Of a stretch of DNA of 64,000 nucleotides, positions 28,572 to 36,760 are shown piece by piece; the stretch's first letter is position 1, and the number at the start of each line of letters is the position of its first letter. The translations under genes and the position numbers were made by a program. The notes below the pieces were generated by a model. It was not told the DNA's origin and searched no databases. It worked only from the letters and a program-made list of their open reading frames with translations. Origin of the DNA: an uncultured Pseudomonadales bacterium (GTDB taxonomy: Bacteria > Pseudomonadota > Gammaproteobacteria > Pseudomonadales > Porticoccaceae). The stretch lies in NCBI GenBank assembly GCA_943788895.1, contig CALSRZ010000005.1:1-64000 (forward strand), in the 5' to 3' direction.

Positions 28572-29495
28572 TTAGCTGGTCTGCTTTAAGGCGCTTTCCA
28601 TACCTTCAGGCAATGGGTGCAGATTAGGGTGTAATGCATTGGCCATAATTTCCAGTGCGTCTACCAGTCGCGGGCCGGGGCGACTAAAGTAGGCGTTGCC
28701 ATCGACCAGATAGACTTGGGTTCCAACACGTCTTTGCAGCTCTGCAAAGCGCTCGGCTTTTAAGAACAGTATCTACATCCTGTCTTGAGCGCTTAATATC
28801 AAACCCGCAGAGGGCAATAAAAATAATATCTGGCGCAGCGTCAATCAGGTGATCCCAATTGCGTCGCTGCGAGGGCTGGCGCCTTTCGCCAAAACAGGGA
28901 ATACCACCTGCCAGATCAATAATTTCCGGGCTCCAGTGTCCACCGTCAAACAGTGGGTCGAGCCAATCGAGCAGCGCTACGCGGGGCTTATCTGCACTAT
29001 CAATAGTCGCCGAGCGCTGCGCGACTGCATCTATCCTGCCCTGCAGTTCAGCTTTGTAGGCTACGCCCTGCTCTTCGCAGTCCGCCGCCTCGGCCAATAA
29101 TGTCACGGTCTGCAAAACATCGTCGAGACAGATCGGTTCAAGATTTACTACCTTTGGGTCACCCGGCAAACTGTGAATCGCTCTGGCCACATCACTTCCA
29201 GAGACCGCGCAGACATCACAGAGCGCCTGAGTCACAATCAGATCCGGCTCTAGATCCATCAATCTGACCCATCACCAGATCATAGAGCGCCTCATCATTT
29301 TGCAGCTGGTCAGTAACCAGTCGATCGATCTCACCGCTATCTAATCCCGAGGGAATGCGTGAGCTGGTTAAAATCGGCAAGCCCAATACTGAGGGCGGGT
29401 AATTACATTCATGGGAGACACCCACCAACTGTTCCTGCAGTCCAAGACCGCAGACCAATTCAGTCGCACTGGGTAGTAGAGGATACAATTTTCAT
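28572..29495 (-). CDS. Cobalamin-binding protein (BtuF-like, no signal peptide), three frameshifts
   Basis: Assembled from four frame segments: MKIV start at 29495, LLPSATELVCGLG, then LMDLEPDLIVTQALCDVC, then FAELQRRVGTQVYLVDGNAY to a TAA at 28572-28574. Each change is one extra base, near 29479-29482, 29258-29265 and 28755-28756. The frame resembles the soluble cobalamin-binding proteins related to BtuF that start directly with LLPSATE and lack a signal peptide. Its start lies one base after the DUF71 stop. It is the second BtuF-like gene of this operon; the other is fused to the ATPase. Role probably B12 binding or salvage. Confidence 0.75.
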
Positions 29496-29497
29496 TA

Positions 29498-30193
29498 TTA
29501 CGCCTCTGGTAAAAGATCGGAGTAAACAAATCCATTGCGTGTAACTACTTCTCCAGCCACTACTGGAATTGGGTATTTAAACATAGGTCCGTCCCATGCA
29601 AAGGTATGGAACTCTCCATTTTCTCCGCAGGGGTCGACGGACTCTGGTAGCTCTTCGAGCAATTTATTGGAAAACTGATCTGCCGGCAAAATGCTGCAGG
29701 CATCACTCGCGGATCAAGACAGGTAATCGCCGCTTTAAGACCGCCGGCAATCATCTGCTGGGCCAATTCCGCGGTGGGAATTTGCCACAGTGGAAACAGC
29801 AGTTCCAGTCCAGTGCCCTGCATCTTGGCTTCGCGATAGTTGCGGATATCTTCCAGATAGAGATCGCCAAAGGCGACAGCATCCATCTGCAACTGATTGC
29901 GCGCGGACTCCAGCGCCTCACCCATAATGGTTTCGTACTGCTGGTTGGAGCAGGGCCATGGCAGGGGGATTTCGATCAGCGGTAACCCGGCGGCTTCAGC
30001 CTGCATACGCAATAACTGTTGGCGCACACCGTGAATGGCCGAGCGATTAAACTCGCTCGTTAAAGGTGGTCAGCAAGCCAACCACCTCAACAGTAGGATC
30101 CAGTTGCAGCTGATAGAGAGTCCAGGCCGAGTCTTTACCACTGCTCCATGAGAGCAGTACTCGTTTGATTCCTGTATCAGCTGGTTGGGACAT
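29498..30193 (-). CDS. DUF71/COG2102 ATP-binding protein (B12-linked type), two frameshifts
   Basis: About 230 residues when frames are joined. N-terminus MSQPADTGIKRVLLSWSSGKDSAW carries the SSGKDS ATP-pyrophosphatase loop; the middle has VAFGDLYLEDIR, and the C-terminus CGENGEFHTFAWDGPMF, all hallmarks of the diphthine-ammonia ligase/DUF71 family. Frame changes: one extra base near 30052 and one missing near 29686-29692. Bacteria lack diphthamide, and comparative work on this family proposed a B12 salvage role for a bacterial subgroup; placement between btuB and cobalamin genes behind a B12 riboswitch supports this. Confidence 0.8.
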
Positions 30194-30201
30194 CTAAATA
30201 C

Positions 30202-32145
30202 CTATAGGCTGTAGCGGAGTCCCAAGCTGGCACCAAAGCCGAGAGTCTGGTAGCCAAAAATTTCTTGGTAGTCTTCATCAAAGAGGTTATCCAATCGAAG
30301 ATAGATATCCAGGTTATCCGTAGCATTCAGGTTGGCGTTTAGGTTAACCAACGTAAAAGCATCTAAAGTAACACCGCCGATATCAGTTTGTTTACCGTTA
30401 TACTGGGTATTGGCATTGATAGTAAGGTTCTCTTGCACTCGCCAAAGCAGGTTTAAACTGCCAAGGTTTTGAGCACGACGGATCTCGTCAACGCCTTCCT
30501 GTGTAGAATCGGTGTAGGTGTAAGATGCATCCAACACAACAGATTCGCTTACAAGCCAGGATGAAGACAGCTCCAAACCCTGCTGCTTACTTATTCCATT
30601 AATATTTTCTGGCGTAGAAACCCAAACATCATCCATCCAGTCTGCATTATCACAGTTTTGGATACACTGGAATTTTGTAGCTATTTCATTCTCTAATCTT
30701 GCATTAAAGTATGTTGCCTTCAGCTCCAAACGATCATCTAACAACTCTTTATCAACGCCAATCTCCCAGCTCTGCGACTGTTCGGGAGTCAAATCTGAAT
30801 TACTTAGAAATCCAGAGTAAATACCGTAAAGCTCACCGAAAGTTGGATTTTTAATTGCAGTTCCCGCAGCACCACGGAATCGAGTACTTTCATCTAGACG
30901 ATATATTCCCTCAAATTTCCATGTCTCAGCATCGTCAAAGGCACTATTGTCATCATGTCGAGCGCCAATCGCTAAGGTAAGCTTATCGACGGGATCCACT
31001 CTATATTCGAAGGCAATACTATTTGTGTTGCGAGCCAAAAATTTATTTGCATCTCTACCATTTGCGAAACCGCCGAGCTGTTTAAACTCCTCATTTTCTT
31101 GCTCTAACAATAAGGAAATCTGCTGGTCTAAAGCTTCCCAAAGGCGGGATCCAACATATTGATAATCTTGCTTGTTTGATTCAGTAGCCCCGTTGGGAGC
31201 AACACTACCACCAGAAGTATATTTAAAGTTATTATTTTTAAAGCGAGATTCTGACAGGCTAGCCCTGTGATTCCATTTGCCATCAGCAGAAGTGAACTGA
31301 GCATTTACGCGAGAAGATAATCGGTCAAAGTCACTGTGCAACAGATCATTAAACTGATTGTGAAACTCTGTACCAATCTTGGCCGCATACTCATCATCAT
31401 ATTCACTTACACCATCACTGTGGCGTATGGATACTGCCAACCTCAACTCATCACTGACATCCACACCAGCTTTAAAATTTATGCTGGTATTTTCATATCC
31501 GTCATTATCATTAGTACCTGTGTTGGCAATAATATTATCGCCTTCAGATTCAAAGTCAGAAACACCTAAGCTGACATCATATCTTTCAGCCTTATGACCA
31601 ATGCTAAAGCCAAGATTTTTAGCAGAAAAACTTCCAGCCTCGGCAAATACTTTCGCACTAAATGGCTGGTCGGCACTGCGGGTAACAATATTGACCACGC
31701 CGGCCATAGCATCGCTGCCGCGCATTGCGCTCTGTGGCCCACGGATCACTTCGATACGCTCAATATCAGAGGCCGTTAATGTGCCCCAGTTAAGTTCATC
31801 ACTCTGCGAGGGATCATTGGCTTCAACGCCATCGATCAGCACCAGTAGATGGTTGGCTTCGGCACCGCGAACACGGATCTGGGTCTGGGAGCCCTGCACA
31901 CCACTGCGGCTAACCGCAAGACCAGGAACATCACGCAGCAGGTCGCTAACGCTAAGCGCGGCACGGTTCTTTAGCTGTTCGCTATCAATAACAGTAATTG
32001 CATTGGCCGAACGAGTCGCAGCAATAGGAACGAGAGAAGCGCTAACCAGCACCTCTTCAACATGGTCATGTGCCTGTACGGCAAACGGTAAAGTAAATAG
32101 CAGCGATCCAGTGATTACTGTCGCTATTGTTTGAATTTTTTTCAT
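30202..32145 (-). CDS. btuB: TonB-dependent vitamin B12 receptor BtuB
   Basis: 647 residues from the ATG at 32145, which opens the signal peptide MKKIQTIATVITGSLLF...VQA. A TonB box-like EEVLVSA follows (about 33-39), then the plug domain (LLVLIDGVEANDPS, IRGPQSAMRGSDAMAGVVNI) and a 22-strand barrel. It imports cobalamin across the outer membrane with TonB energy. First gene of the six-gene operon; the cobalamin riboswitch lies in its leader. The start codon 7 codons upstream is discarded because it would spoil the signal peptide. Confidence 0.93.
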   Translation of the reverse strand: MKKIQTIATVITGSLLFTLPFAVQAHDHVEEVLVSASLVPIAATRSANAITVIDSEQLKNRAALSVSDLLRDVPGLAVSRSGVQGSQTQIRVRGAEANHLLVLIDGVEANDPSQSDELNWGTLTASDIERIEVIRGPQSAMRGSDAMAGVVNIVTRSADQPFSAKVFAEAGSFSAKNLGFSIGHKAERYDVSLGVSDFESEGDNIIANTGTNDNDGYENTSINFKAGVDVSDELRLAVSIRHSDGVSEYDDEYAAKIGTEFHNQFNDLLHSDFDRLSSRVNAQFTSADGKWNHRASLSESRFKNNNFKYTSGGSVAPNGATESNKQDYQYVGSRLWEALDQQISLLLEQENEEFKQLGGFANGRDANKFLARNTNSIAFEYRVDPVDKLTLAIGARHDDNSAFDDAETWKFEGIYRLDESTRFRGAAGTAIKNPTFGELYGIYSGFLSNSDLTPEQSQSWEIGVDKELLDDRLELKATYFNARLENEIATKFQCIQNCDNADWMDDVWVSTPENINGISKQQGLELSSSWLVSESVVLDASYTYTDSTQEGVDEIRRAQNLGSLNLLWRVQENLTINANTQYNGKQTDIGGVTLDAFTLVNLNANLNATDNLDIYLRLDNLFDEDYQEIFGYQTLGFGASLGLRYSL

Positions 32146-32261
32146 TTTGGATTCTCTTACACTCACACCCGAGTGACTAAAAGTAATTTAAACGGGGGCG
32201 TGCAAGCGAACAGACAGAAACTGTCGATCAGCACAAGACCGCACCCCGCGGTTTGTCTGCG

Positions 32262-32455
32262 TAGCTATAGGCCGGTCTCCGGACTTATAAGTGAGCAGCT
32301 AATGAACAACTACTCTGTTTAGCTACCTTCCCATGCAAAAAATACACAGTGGTCATACAGCCAAACATTCTTATCTACCGTTGCGGGGGCAGTATCGGAG
32401 TTACAAAGTTTGCCAAATTTTGGCAATGCGCACCGATTTCCCGTTTCACTCTTCC
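32262..32455 (-). ncRNA. Cobalamin (AdoCbl) riboswitch controlling btuB
   Basis: On the minus strand the conserved elements occur in order: GGGAAATCGGTGC (around 32430-32445), TCCGATACTGCCCCCGCAACGGT (about 32380-32402, core GCCCCCGCAAC), CCACTG (near 32347-32352), GGGAAGG (32326-32332) and the B12 box AGTCCGGAGACCGGCC (32270-32285). About 125 bases separate the box from the btuB ATG and include a GC-rich hairpin near 32238-32252. High cobalamin should reduce expression of the whole operon. Confidence 0.95.
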
Positions 32456-32619
32456 TTTAATCAATCAACCGATTAAATTCGAGAACCTATTGCTGAAGCA
32501 AGAGAGCGCAATCTAATCCCTATAGGATTTGAAGTCAAACCGAATCCATTGAAAACACTATTTTTATCAGTGCCTGTGGCGTGTTAATCTACCCACCTAA
32601 TAATAAGAGTCATCGAAAT

Positions 32620-32904
32620 ATGCTTGCTGTACTGATTAAAAGAGTTTTGGCCCCAGGAATGGAGTCCACTTACGAAGAGTTTTCCAGAAAGATTATCCAG
32701 GCAGCTATTCCAGCCCAGGGCTTTATTTCCAGCAAAGCCTTTAAGGATATTAACGATCCCTGTGTGCGCTTTGCCCTGATTCAAATGGAGACTCTTGCCG
32801 ACTGGAAAGCTTGGCAAGAATCCCATGAACGCGCGGCAGCCCTCGGCCCCATTCAGCCACTGATGCTTGAGCCAGAAAGCATTTCTATTCTGACTACAGC
32901 CTAG
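32620..32904 (+). CDS. Small antibiotic-biosynthesis-monooxygenase (ABM)-like protein
   Basis: 94 residues from the ATG at 32620 with AAGAG about nine bases before it; a GTG 13 codons upstream lies in leader. Single ferredoxin-like ABM fold: AVLIKRVLAPGMESTYEEF, a central FISSKAF strand, and a WKAWQESHERAA helix. Family members are small dimeric oxygenases or heme-degrading enzymes; no catalytic residue set is certain here, so substrate is unknown. Divergent from the btuB riboswitch, convergent with radA. Confidence 0.7.
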   Translation: MLAVLIKRVLAPGMESTYEEFSRKIIQAAIPAQGFISSKAFKDINDPCVRFALIQMETLADWKAWQESHERAAALGPIQPLMLEPESISILTTA

Positions 32905-32916
32905 ATAGGTTGAGCG

Positions 32917-34284
32917 CTAAAGCGCGTCCAGCGCCTCGGTAACCCGGCGCACTGGAATCACCGTCATACCCTTAATCGGCTGTTTCGGCACATTGCCCGC
33001 CGGCACAATCGCGCGGGTAAAACCGTGCTTGGCCGCCTCGCGCAGACGCTCCTGGCCATTGGCTACCGGACGGATCTCACCGGCCAGACCAACCTCGCCA
33101 AAAACCATCAAATCCTGCGGCAACACCTGATCGCGGAAACTTGAGATCACCGCCAGTATCAGCGCCAGATCAGCACTGGTTTCGAGTACCTTAACGCCGC
33201 CCACCACATTGACAAAAACATCCTGATCGCCCACCGCAATCCCGCCATGACGGTGCAGTACCGCGAGCAACATCGACAGACGATTGTGATCAAGACCCAC
33301 AGTCACGCGTCGCGGATTGCCTAGATGGCTATCATCGACCAGCGCCTGAAGCTCGACTAATAATGGTCGGGTACCCTCCCAGACAACCATCACCACGCTG
33401 CCAGAAGAGGCATCTTCACCGCGCTGCAAGAAAATTGCCGAGGGGTTGGGCACTTCACGAAGTCCCTTGTCGGTCATGGCAAAAACACCCAGCTCATTAA
33501 CCGCGCCAAAGCGATTTTTATTGCTGCGCAGCGTGCGAAAGTGACTGTCACTGGAACCCTCGAGCATCAGCGAGCAGTCAATCATATGCTCCAATACCTT
33601 GGGGCCGGCCAACGAGCCATCTTTGGTGACATGGCCGACCACAATTAATACAGTGCCGGTCTGCTTGGCAAAGCGCACCAGCATAGCGGCACTCTCGCGC
33701 ACCTGAGAAACACTGCCCGGCGCTGAGGCCACCTCTTCCATATGCATCACTTGGATAGAGTCGACAACCAGAATTTTCGGACGCTTTTGCTCGGCGATTG
33801 CGACAACAGTCTCGGCCGATGTCTCAGCCATAATCTCCAGCTTATCGGCGGGCAATCCCAAGCGATTGGCGCGCATAGCTATCTGCTGAGGCGACTCCTC
33901 ACCAGTCACATAGAGCGACGAATGATTTTCAGCCAGATTACACAGGGTCTGTAGTAACAATGTACTTTTACCCGCGCCAGGTTCACCGCCCAACAACACA
34001 CAGGAACCCGGTACCAAACCGCCACCAAGCACCAAATCCAGCTCGCTAGTGCCGGTGCTGATACGCGGAATTTCATCCAGGGCAATATCGGCGAGGGTTT
34101 TTACCGCACCATCAACGACTCCGGCAAAACCTGAGCGCAGCACTTTGCCGCCCCGCGAAGCACTGCCAAGGCGAACTTCTGATAATGTATTCCATGCACC
34201 GCACTCGCCGCACTGACCCTGCCACTTGCGGTAATCGGCACCGCAGTCATTGCAGACATAGGCTGATTTGGTTTTGGTGACCAA
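32917..34284 (-). CDS. radA: DNA repair protein RadA
   Basis: 455 residues, standard length. N-terminal C4 zinc finger (CNDCG...CGECG), RecA-like core with GGEPGAGKSTLLLQ (Walker A, about 90-103), the RadA-specific KNRFG motif, and a Lon protease-like C-terminal domain (from about 290). It is a DnaB-like helicase that promotes branch migration in recombination repair. Monocistronic; divergent from the acetyltransferase gene. Confidence 0.95.
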   Translation of the reverse strand: MVTKTKSAYVCNDCGADYRKWQGQCGECGAWNTLSEVRLGSASRGGKVLRSGFAGVVDGAVKTLADIALDEIPRISTGTSELDLVLGGGLVPGSCVLLGGEPGAGKSTLLLQTLCNLAENHSSLYVTGEESPQQIAMRANRLGLPADKLEIMAETSAETVVAIAEQKRPKILVVDSIQVMHMEEVASAPGSVSQVRESAAMLVRFAKQTGTVLIVVGHVTKDGSLAGPKVLEHMIDCSLMLEGSSDSHFRTLRSNKNRFGAVNELGVFAMTDKGLREVPNPSAIFLQRGEDASSGSVVMVVWEGTRPLLVELQALVDDSHLGNPRRVTVGLDHNRLSMLLAVLHRHGGIAVGDQDVFVNVVGGVKVLETSADLALILAVISSFRDQVLPQDLMVFGEVGLAGEIRPVANGQERLREAAKHGFTRAIVPAGNVPKQPIKGMTVIPVRRVTEALDAL

Positions 34285-34426
34285 GCTGACTCTCCTGTTG
34301 ATTGATGCTTATTTAAGCCTATTACTGTTGTTATGTACAGTAAATAAACTTATTCAAAATAGCGCTTCCGAGCGCCACTTATGACAGCTACTATGACTGT
34401 TCAAAATTATAAGAACAGAAAATCCC

Positions 34427-34930
34427 ATGCAGCCGATAAACAAGAGTACGGATTTTATTATTCGCCCAGCAACCCGTGAAGATTGCCCAGCTATTCTGGC
34501 ATTTATCAAACAGTTGGCGGAGTATGAAAAGCTCGCCCACGAAGTGGTGGCCACCGAGGAGAAGCTGCAGGCATCGCTGTTTGGCGAGCAGCCCAGTGCG
34601 GAAGTTATTATTGCTGAATACCAAAACAGTCCGGTTGGCTTTGCTCTATTTTTTACCAATTACTCAACCTTTTTGGCCAAGCCCGGTATCTATCTCGAAG
34701 ATCTTTTTGTGCAGTCAGATATGCGCGGCAGAGGCTTTGGTAAAAAGTTACTCGCTCATCTCGCCAAAATTGCTGTCGAGCGCGACTGCGGTCGGCTGGA
34801 TTGGTGGGTGCTCGACTGGAATCAACCGGCTAAAGATTTTTATCAGTCGCTTAATGCAGAGCCTATGGATGGCTGGACGGTTAACCGATTGAGCGGTGAG
34901 TCGCTGACTGCTCTGGCGGATCAGTGCTAA
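34427..34930 (+). CDS. GNAT N-acetyltransferase (diamine/thialysine acetyltransferase-like)
   Basis: 167 residues, one GNAT domain. Motif A is QSDMRGRGFGKKLL (about 99-112), binding acetyl-CoA; YLEDLFV precedes it, and WWVLDWNQPAKDFY near 125-138 is characteristic of the SSAT/thialysine acetyltransferase group. Predicted to acetylate a polyamine or related amine in the cytoplasm; substrate not proven. Followed after 53 bases by the dnaT-like gene. Confidence 0.85.
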   Translation: MQPINKSTDFIIRPATREDCPAILAFIKQLAEYEKLAHEVVATEEKLQASLFGEQPSAEVIIAEYQNSPVGFALFFTNYSTFLAKPGIYLEDLFVQSDMRGRGFGKKLLAHLAKIAVERDCGRLDWWVLDWNQPAKDFYQSLNAEPMDGWTVNRLSGESLTALADQC

Positions 34931-34983
34931 TTCAGTCTTCAGTTTGCCTCGTCGATCAGCCAGCTTTCTGATAAAGTATTGGC

Positions 34984-36129
34984 ATGTCTTTAATACCCGA
35001 AAAACCTATTGTTATCTCTCCCACGCTGGCCGCTACCATCGGCTTGGAAGAGACCGTGTTGCTACAGTTATTGCAGGAGTGCCGCAGCCATAGCAACGCG
35101 CAGCAGAGTCAGGGTTATCAGTGGATTACGCTGAGCGGAGAGAAACTTCTCAGTCTGGCTCCGTTTTGGCGGGAAGATGATATTCGCCGACTGTCTATGG
35201 GTCTACATGAAAAAGGTTTACTGCTGATTGGCGGCGCACCATTCTCTGCCGAGCAGGATTTTCGCTTTGCCTTTAATGAGGCTGTTGCTGCGTCTTCTTC
35301 GCCAGCTGCCAGACAGCCATCTACAGGACAGCCAACCGCTCAACCCGTCGTTCAGGCAGTGAATACAGCGCCACATTCAGCCAAGACTATCGGCAATAGC
35401 TGGCAACCCAGCCAGGATGCCCTGCGTCAACTTAGCCAGCTTGGCGTTACCCAGACTTTTGCCGAGCAGCAGATCCCTCAATTTGTCGCCTACTGGCGCG
35501 ATCGCAATGTGCCGCGACACAGCTGGGAGTCAAAGTTTATCAAGGAAGTCTGGCGCCAATGGCAACAGGCTGAGGCGACGTCACATCGCCGCCGTCAGGA
35601 GGTGGCTGTCTCAAGCGAATGGCGTCCCTCTAATGATGCAATGCAGATTCTGGTTCGCCAGGGTGGTATTAATGCCAACTTTGTCGAAGATGCGATTCCT
35701 GAGTTTATTCTCTACTGGCGTGATCGTGGCGATGTCTCCAGTACCTGGGATTCCAAGTTTATTCAGCATATTCGCCGCCAGTGGCAATTTTATAGCGGCA
35801 TGATGGAACAGGATTCTATGCCTCGCGCAATTACGGCGAATTGGCAGCCAAAAGAATCTGTGTATGATGTACTGCAAATGGCTAATATTAACCGTCAGTT
35901 TGCTCAGCAAATAATTCCCGAATTTGTCCTCTATTGGCAAGAGAACGGTTCTCCTCAATGTTCCTGGAGTACCAAGTTTTTACAGTATGTAAAACGTCAG
36001 TGGGCAAGACATAATCAAACTCAGTCAACGGATACAGCAGATGGCAAACAGCAAGGATCTAATCCAAAAGGTCGCATCAGGGATCGCAGCATCATCGACG
36101 CAGTCTCCGACCGCAGCTGGGCATCCTAA
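34984..36129 (+). CDS. DnaT-domain protein with three DNA-binding repeats
   Basis: 381 residues. An N-terminal replication-type domain (1-90: winged-helix character, WITLSGEKLLSLAPFW) is followed by a Gln/Pro/Ala linker and three DnaT-like repeats starting near 137, 209 and 284. Each repeat follows the pattern W-x-P-S-x-D ... FAEQQIPQFVAYW ... SWESKFIKEVWRQW. E. coli DnaT is 179 residues with a single such domain, so the triplication is notable. It probably acts in primosome assembly or helicase loading. The last 89 bases overlap the following gene in another frame. Confidence 0.82.
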   Translation: MSLIPEKPIVISPTLAATIGLEETVLLQLLQECRSHSNAQQSQGYQWITLSGEKLLSLAPFWREDDIRRLSMGLHEKGLLLIGGAPFSAEQDFRFAFNEAVAASSSPAARQPSTGQPTAQPVVQAVNTAPHSAKTIGNSWQPSQDALRQLSQLGVTQTFAEQQIPQFVAYWRDRNVPRHSWESKFIKEVWRQWQQAEATSHRRRQEVAVSSEWRPSNDAMQILVRQGGINANFVEDAIPEFILYWRDRGDVSSTWDSKFIQHIRRQWQFYSGMMEQDSMPRAITANWQPKESVYDVLQMANINRQFAQQIIPEFVLYWQENGSPQCSWSTKFLQYVKRQWARHNQTQSTDTADGKQQGSNPKGRIRDRSIIDAVSDRSWAS

Positions 36130-36706
36130 AGCGACGCCAGCAGACCCGCAGCTGATTGATGCTATTAATCAGATCTTCGCGTTTTTTCGGATTAATTATC
36201 ACAACCAGTATTACAGTGCCTTTGGCGATAATACTAAGTCTGAAAATCTGGCTAAAAAACTTTGGCTGAGCAAGCTGAGTGATTTTTCAGCCGAGACAAT
36301 TATTGCTGGCGCTGAAAAAGTTATTGCCGAGAGCGACTATCTTCCGACCCTGCATAAAATGCTCAATGCCTGCCGCGATGCAGGCATGCCTGCGGGTTTG
36401 CCATCGCCGCGCAAGGCCTATCAGGAAGCCTGCAATAAGCCGAGTCCAAAAGCTGAACAGCAGTGGGCTCATCCGGCTGTGTATATTGCCGGTCGTGAAT
36501 GTGGCTGGTACTTTCTTGCCAATACCATTGAATCAAAAGCCTTTGCACCCTTTGCTGAAATTTATCAGAAACTCTGCGAGCGGGTTGTAGCTGGCGAGAC
36601 ATTGGTCATCGAAAAACCAGAAGCTCTGCCAGAGACTTCAATGAAACCAGCCACTAAAAAACAGGCGCTGGCCCAGTTGGATGATTTAAAAAATCTTTTA
36701 AGTTAG
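36041..36706 (+). CDS. Replication protein P-like helicase loader
   Basis: 221 residues. The central part, with FFRINYHNQYYSAF, AKKLWLSKLSDF and SDYLPTLHKMLNACRD, resembles the replication protein P (lambda P) family found in marine and Pseudomonas-like gammaproteobacteria. It begins inside the dnaT-like gene, overlapping 89 bases in a different frame, so the two are surely co-translated. By family it may deliver DnaB helicase to DNA, with the DnaT-like protein as partner. Codons in the overlap serve both proteins, and the Ser/Ala/Thr-rich N-terminus reflects that. Function assigned from similarity by eye. Confidence 0.72.
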   Translation: MANSKDLIQKVASGIAASSTQSPTAAGHPKATPADPQLIDAINQIFAFFRINYHNQYYSAFGDNTKSENLAKKLWLSKLSDFSAETIIAGAEKVIAESDYLPTLHKMLNACRDAGMPAGLPSPRKAYQEACNKPSPKAEQQWAHPAVYIAGRECGWYFLANTIESKAFAPFAEIYQKLCERVVAGETLVIEKPEALPETSMKPATKKQALAQLDDLKNLLS

Positions 36707-36760
36707 AAGCTTTTGATTAAGAGCTAAGCCACGGAACAAGTTCTCGGAGACGATTGCTAT

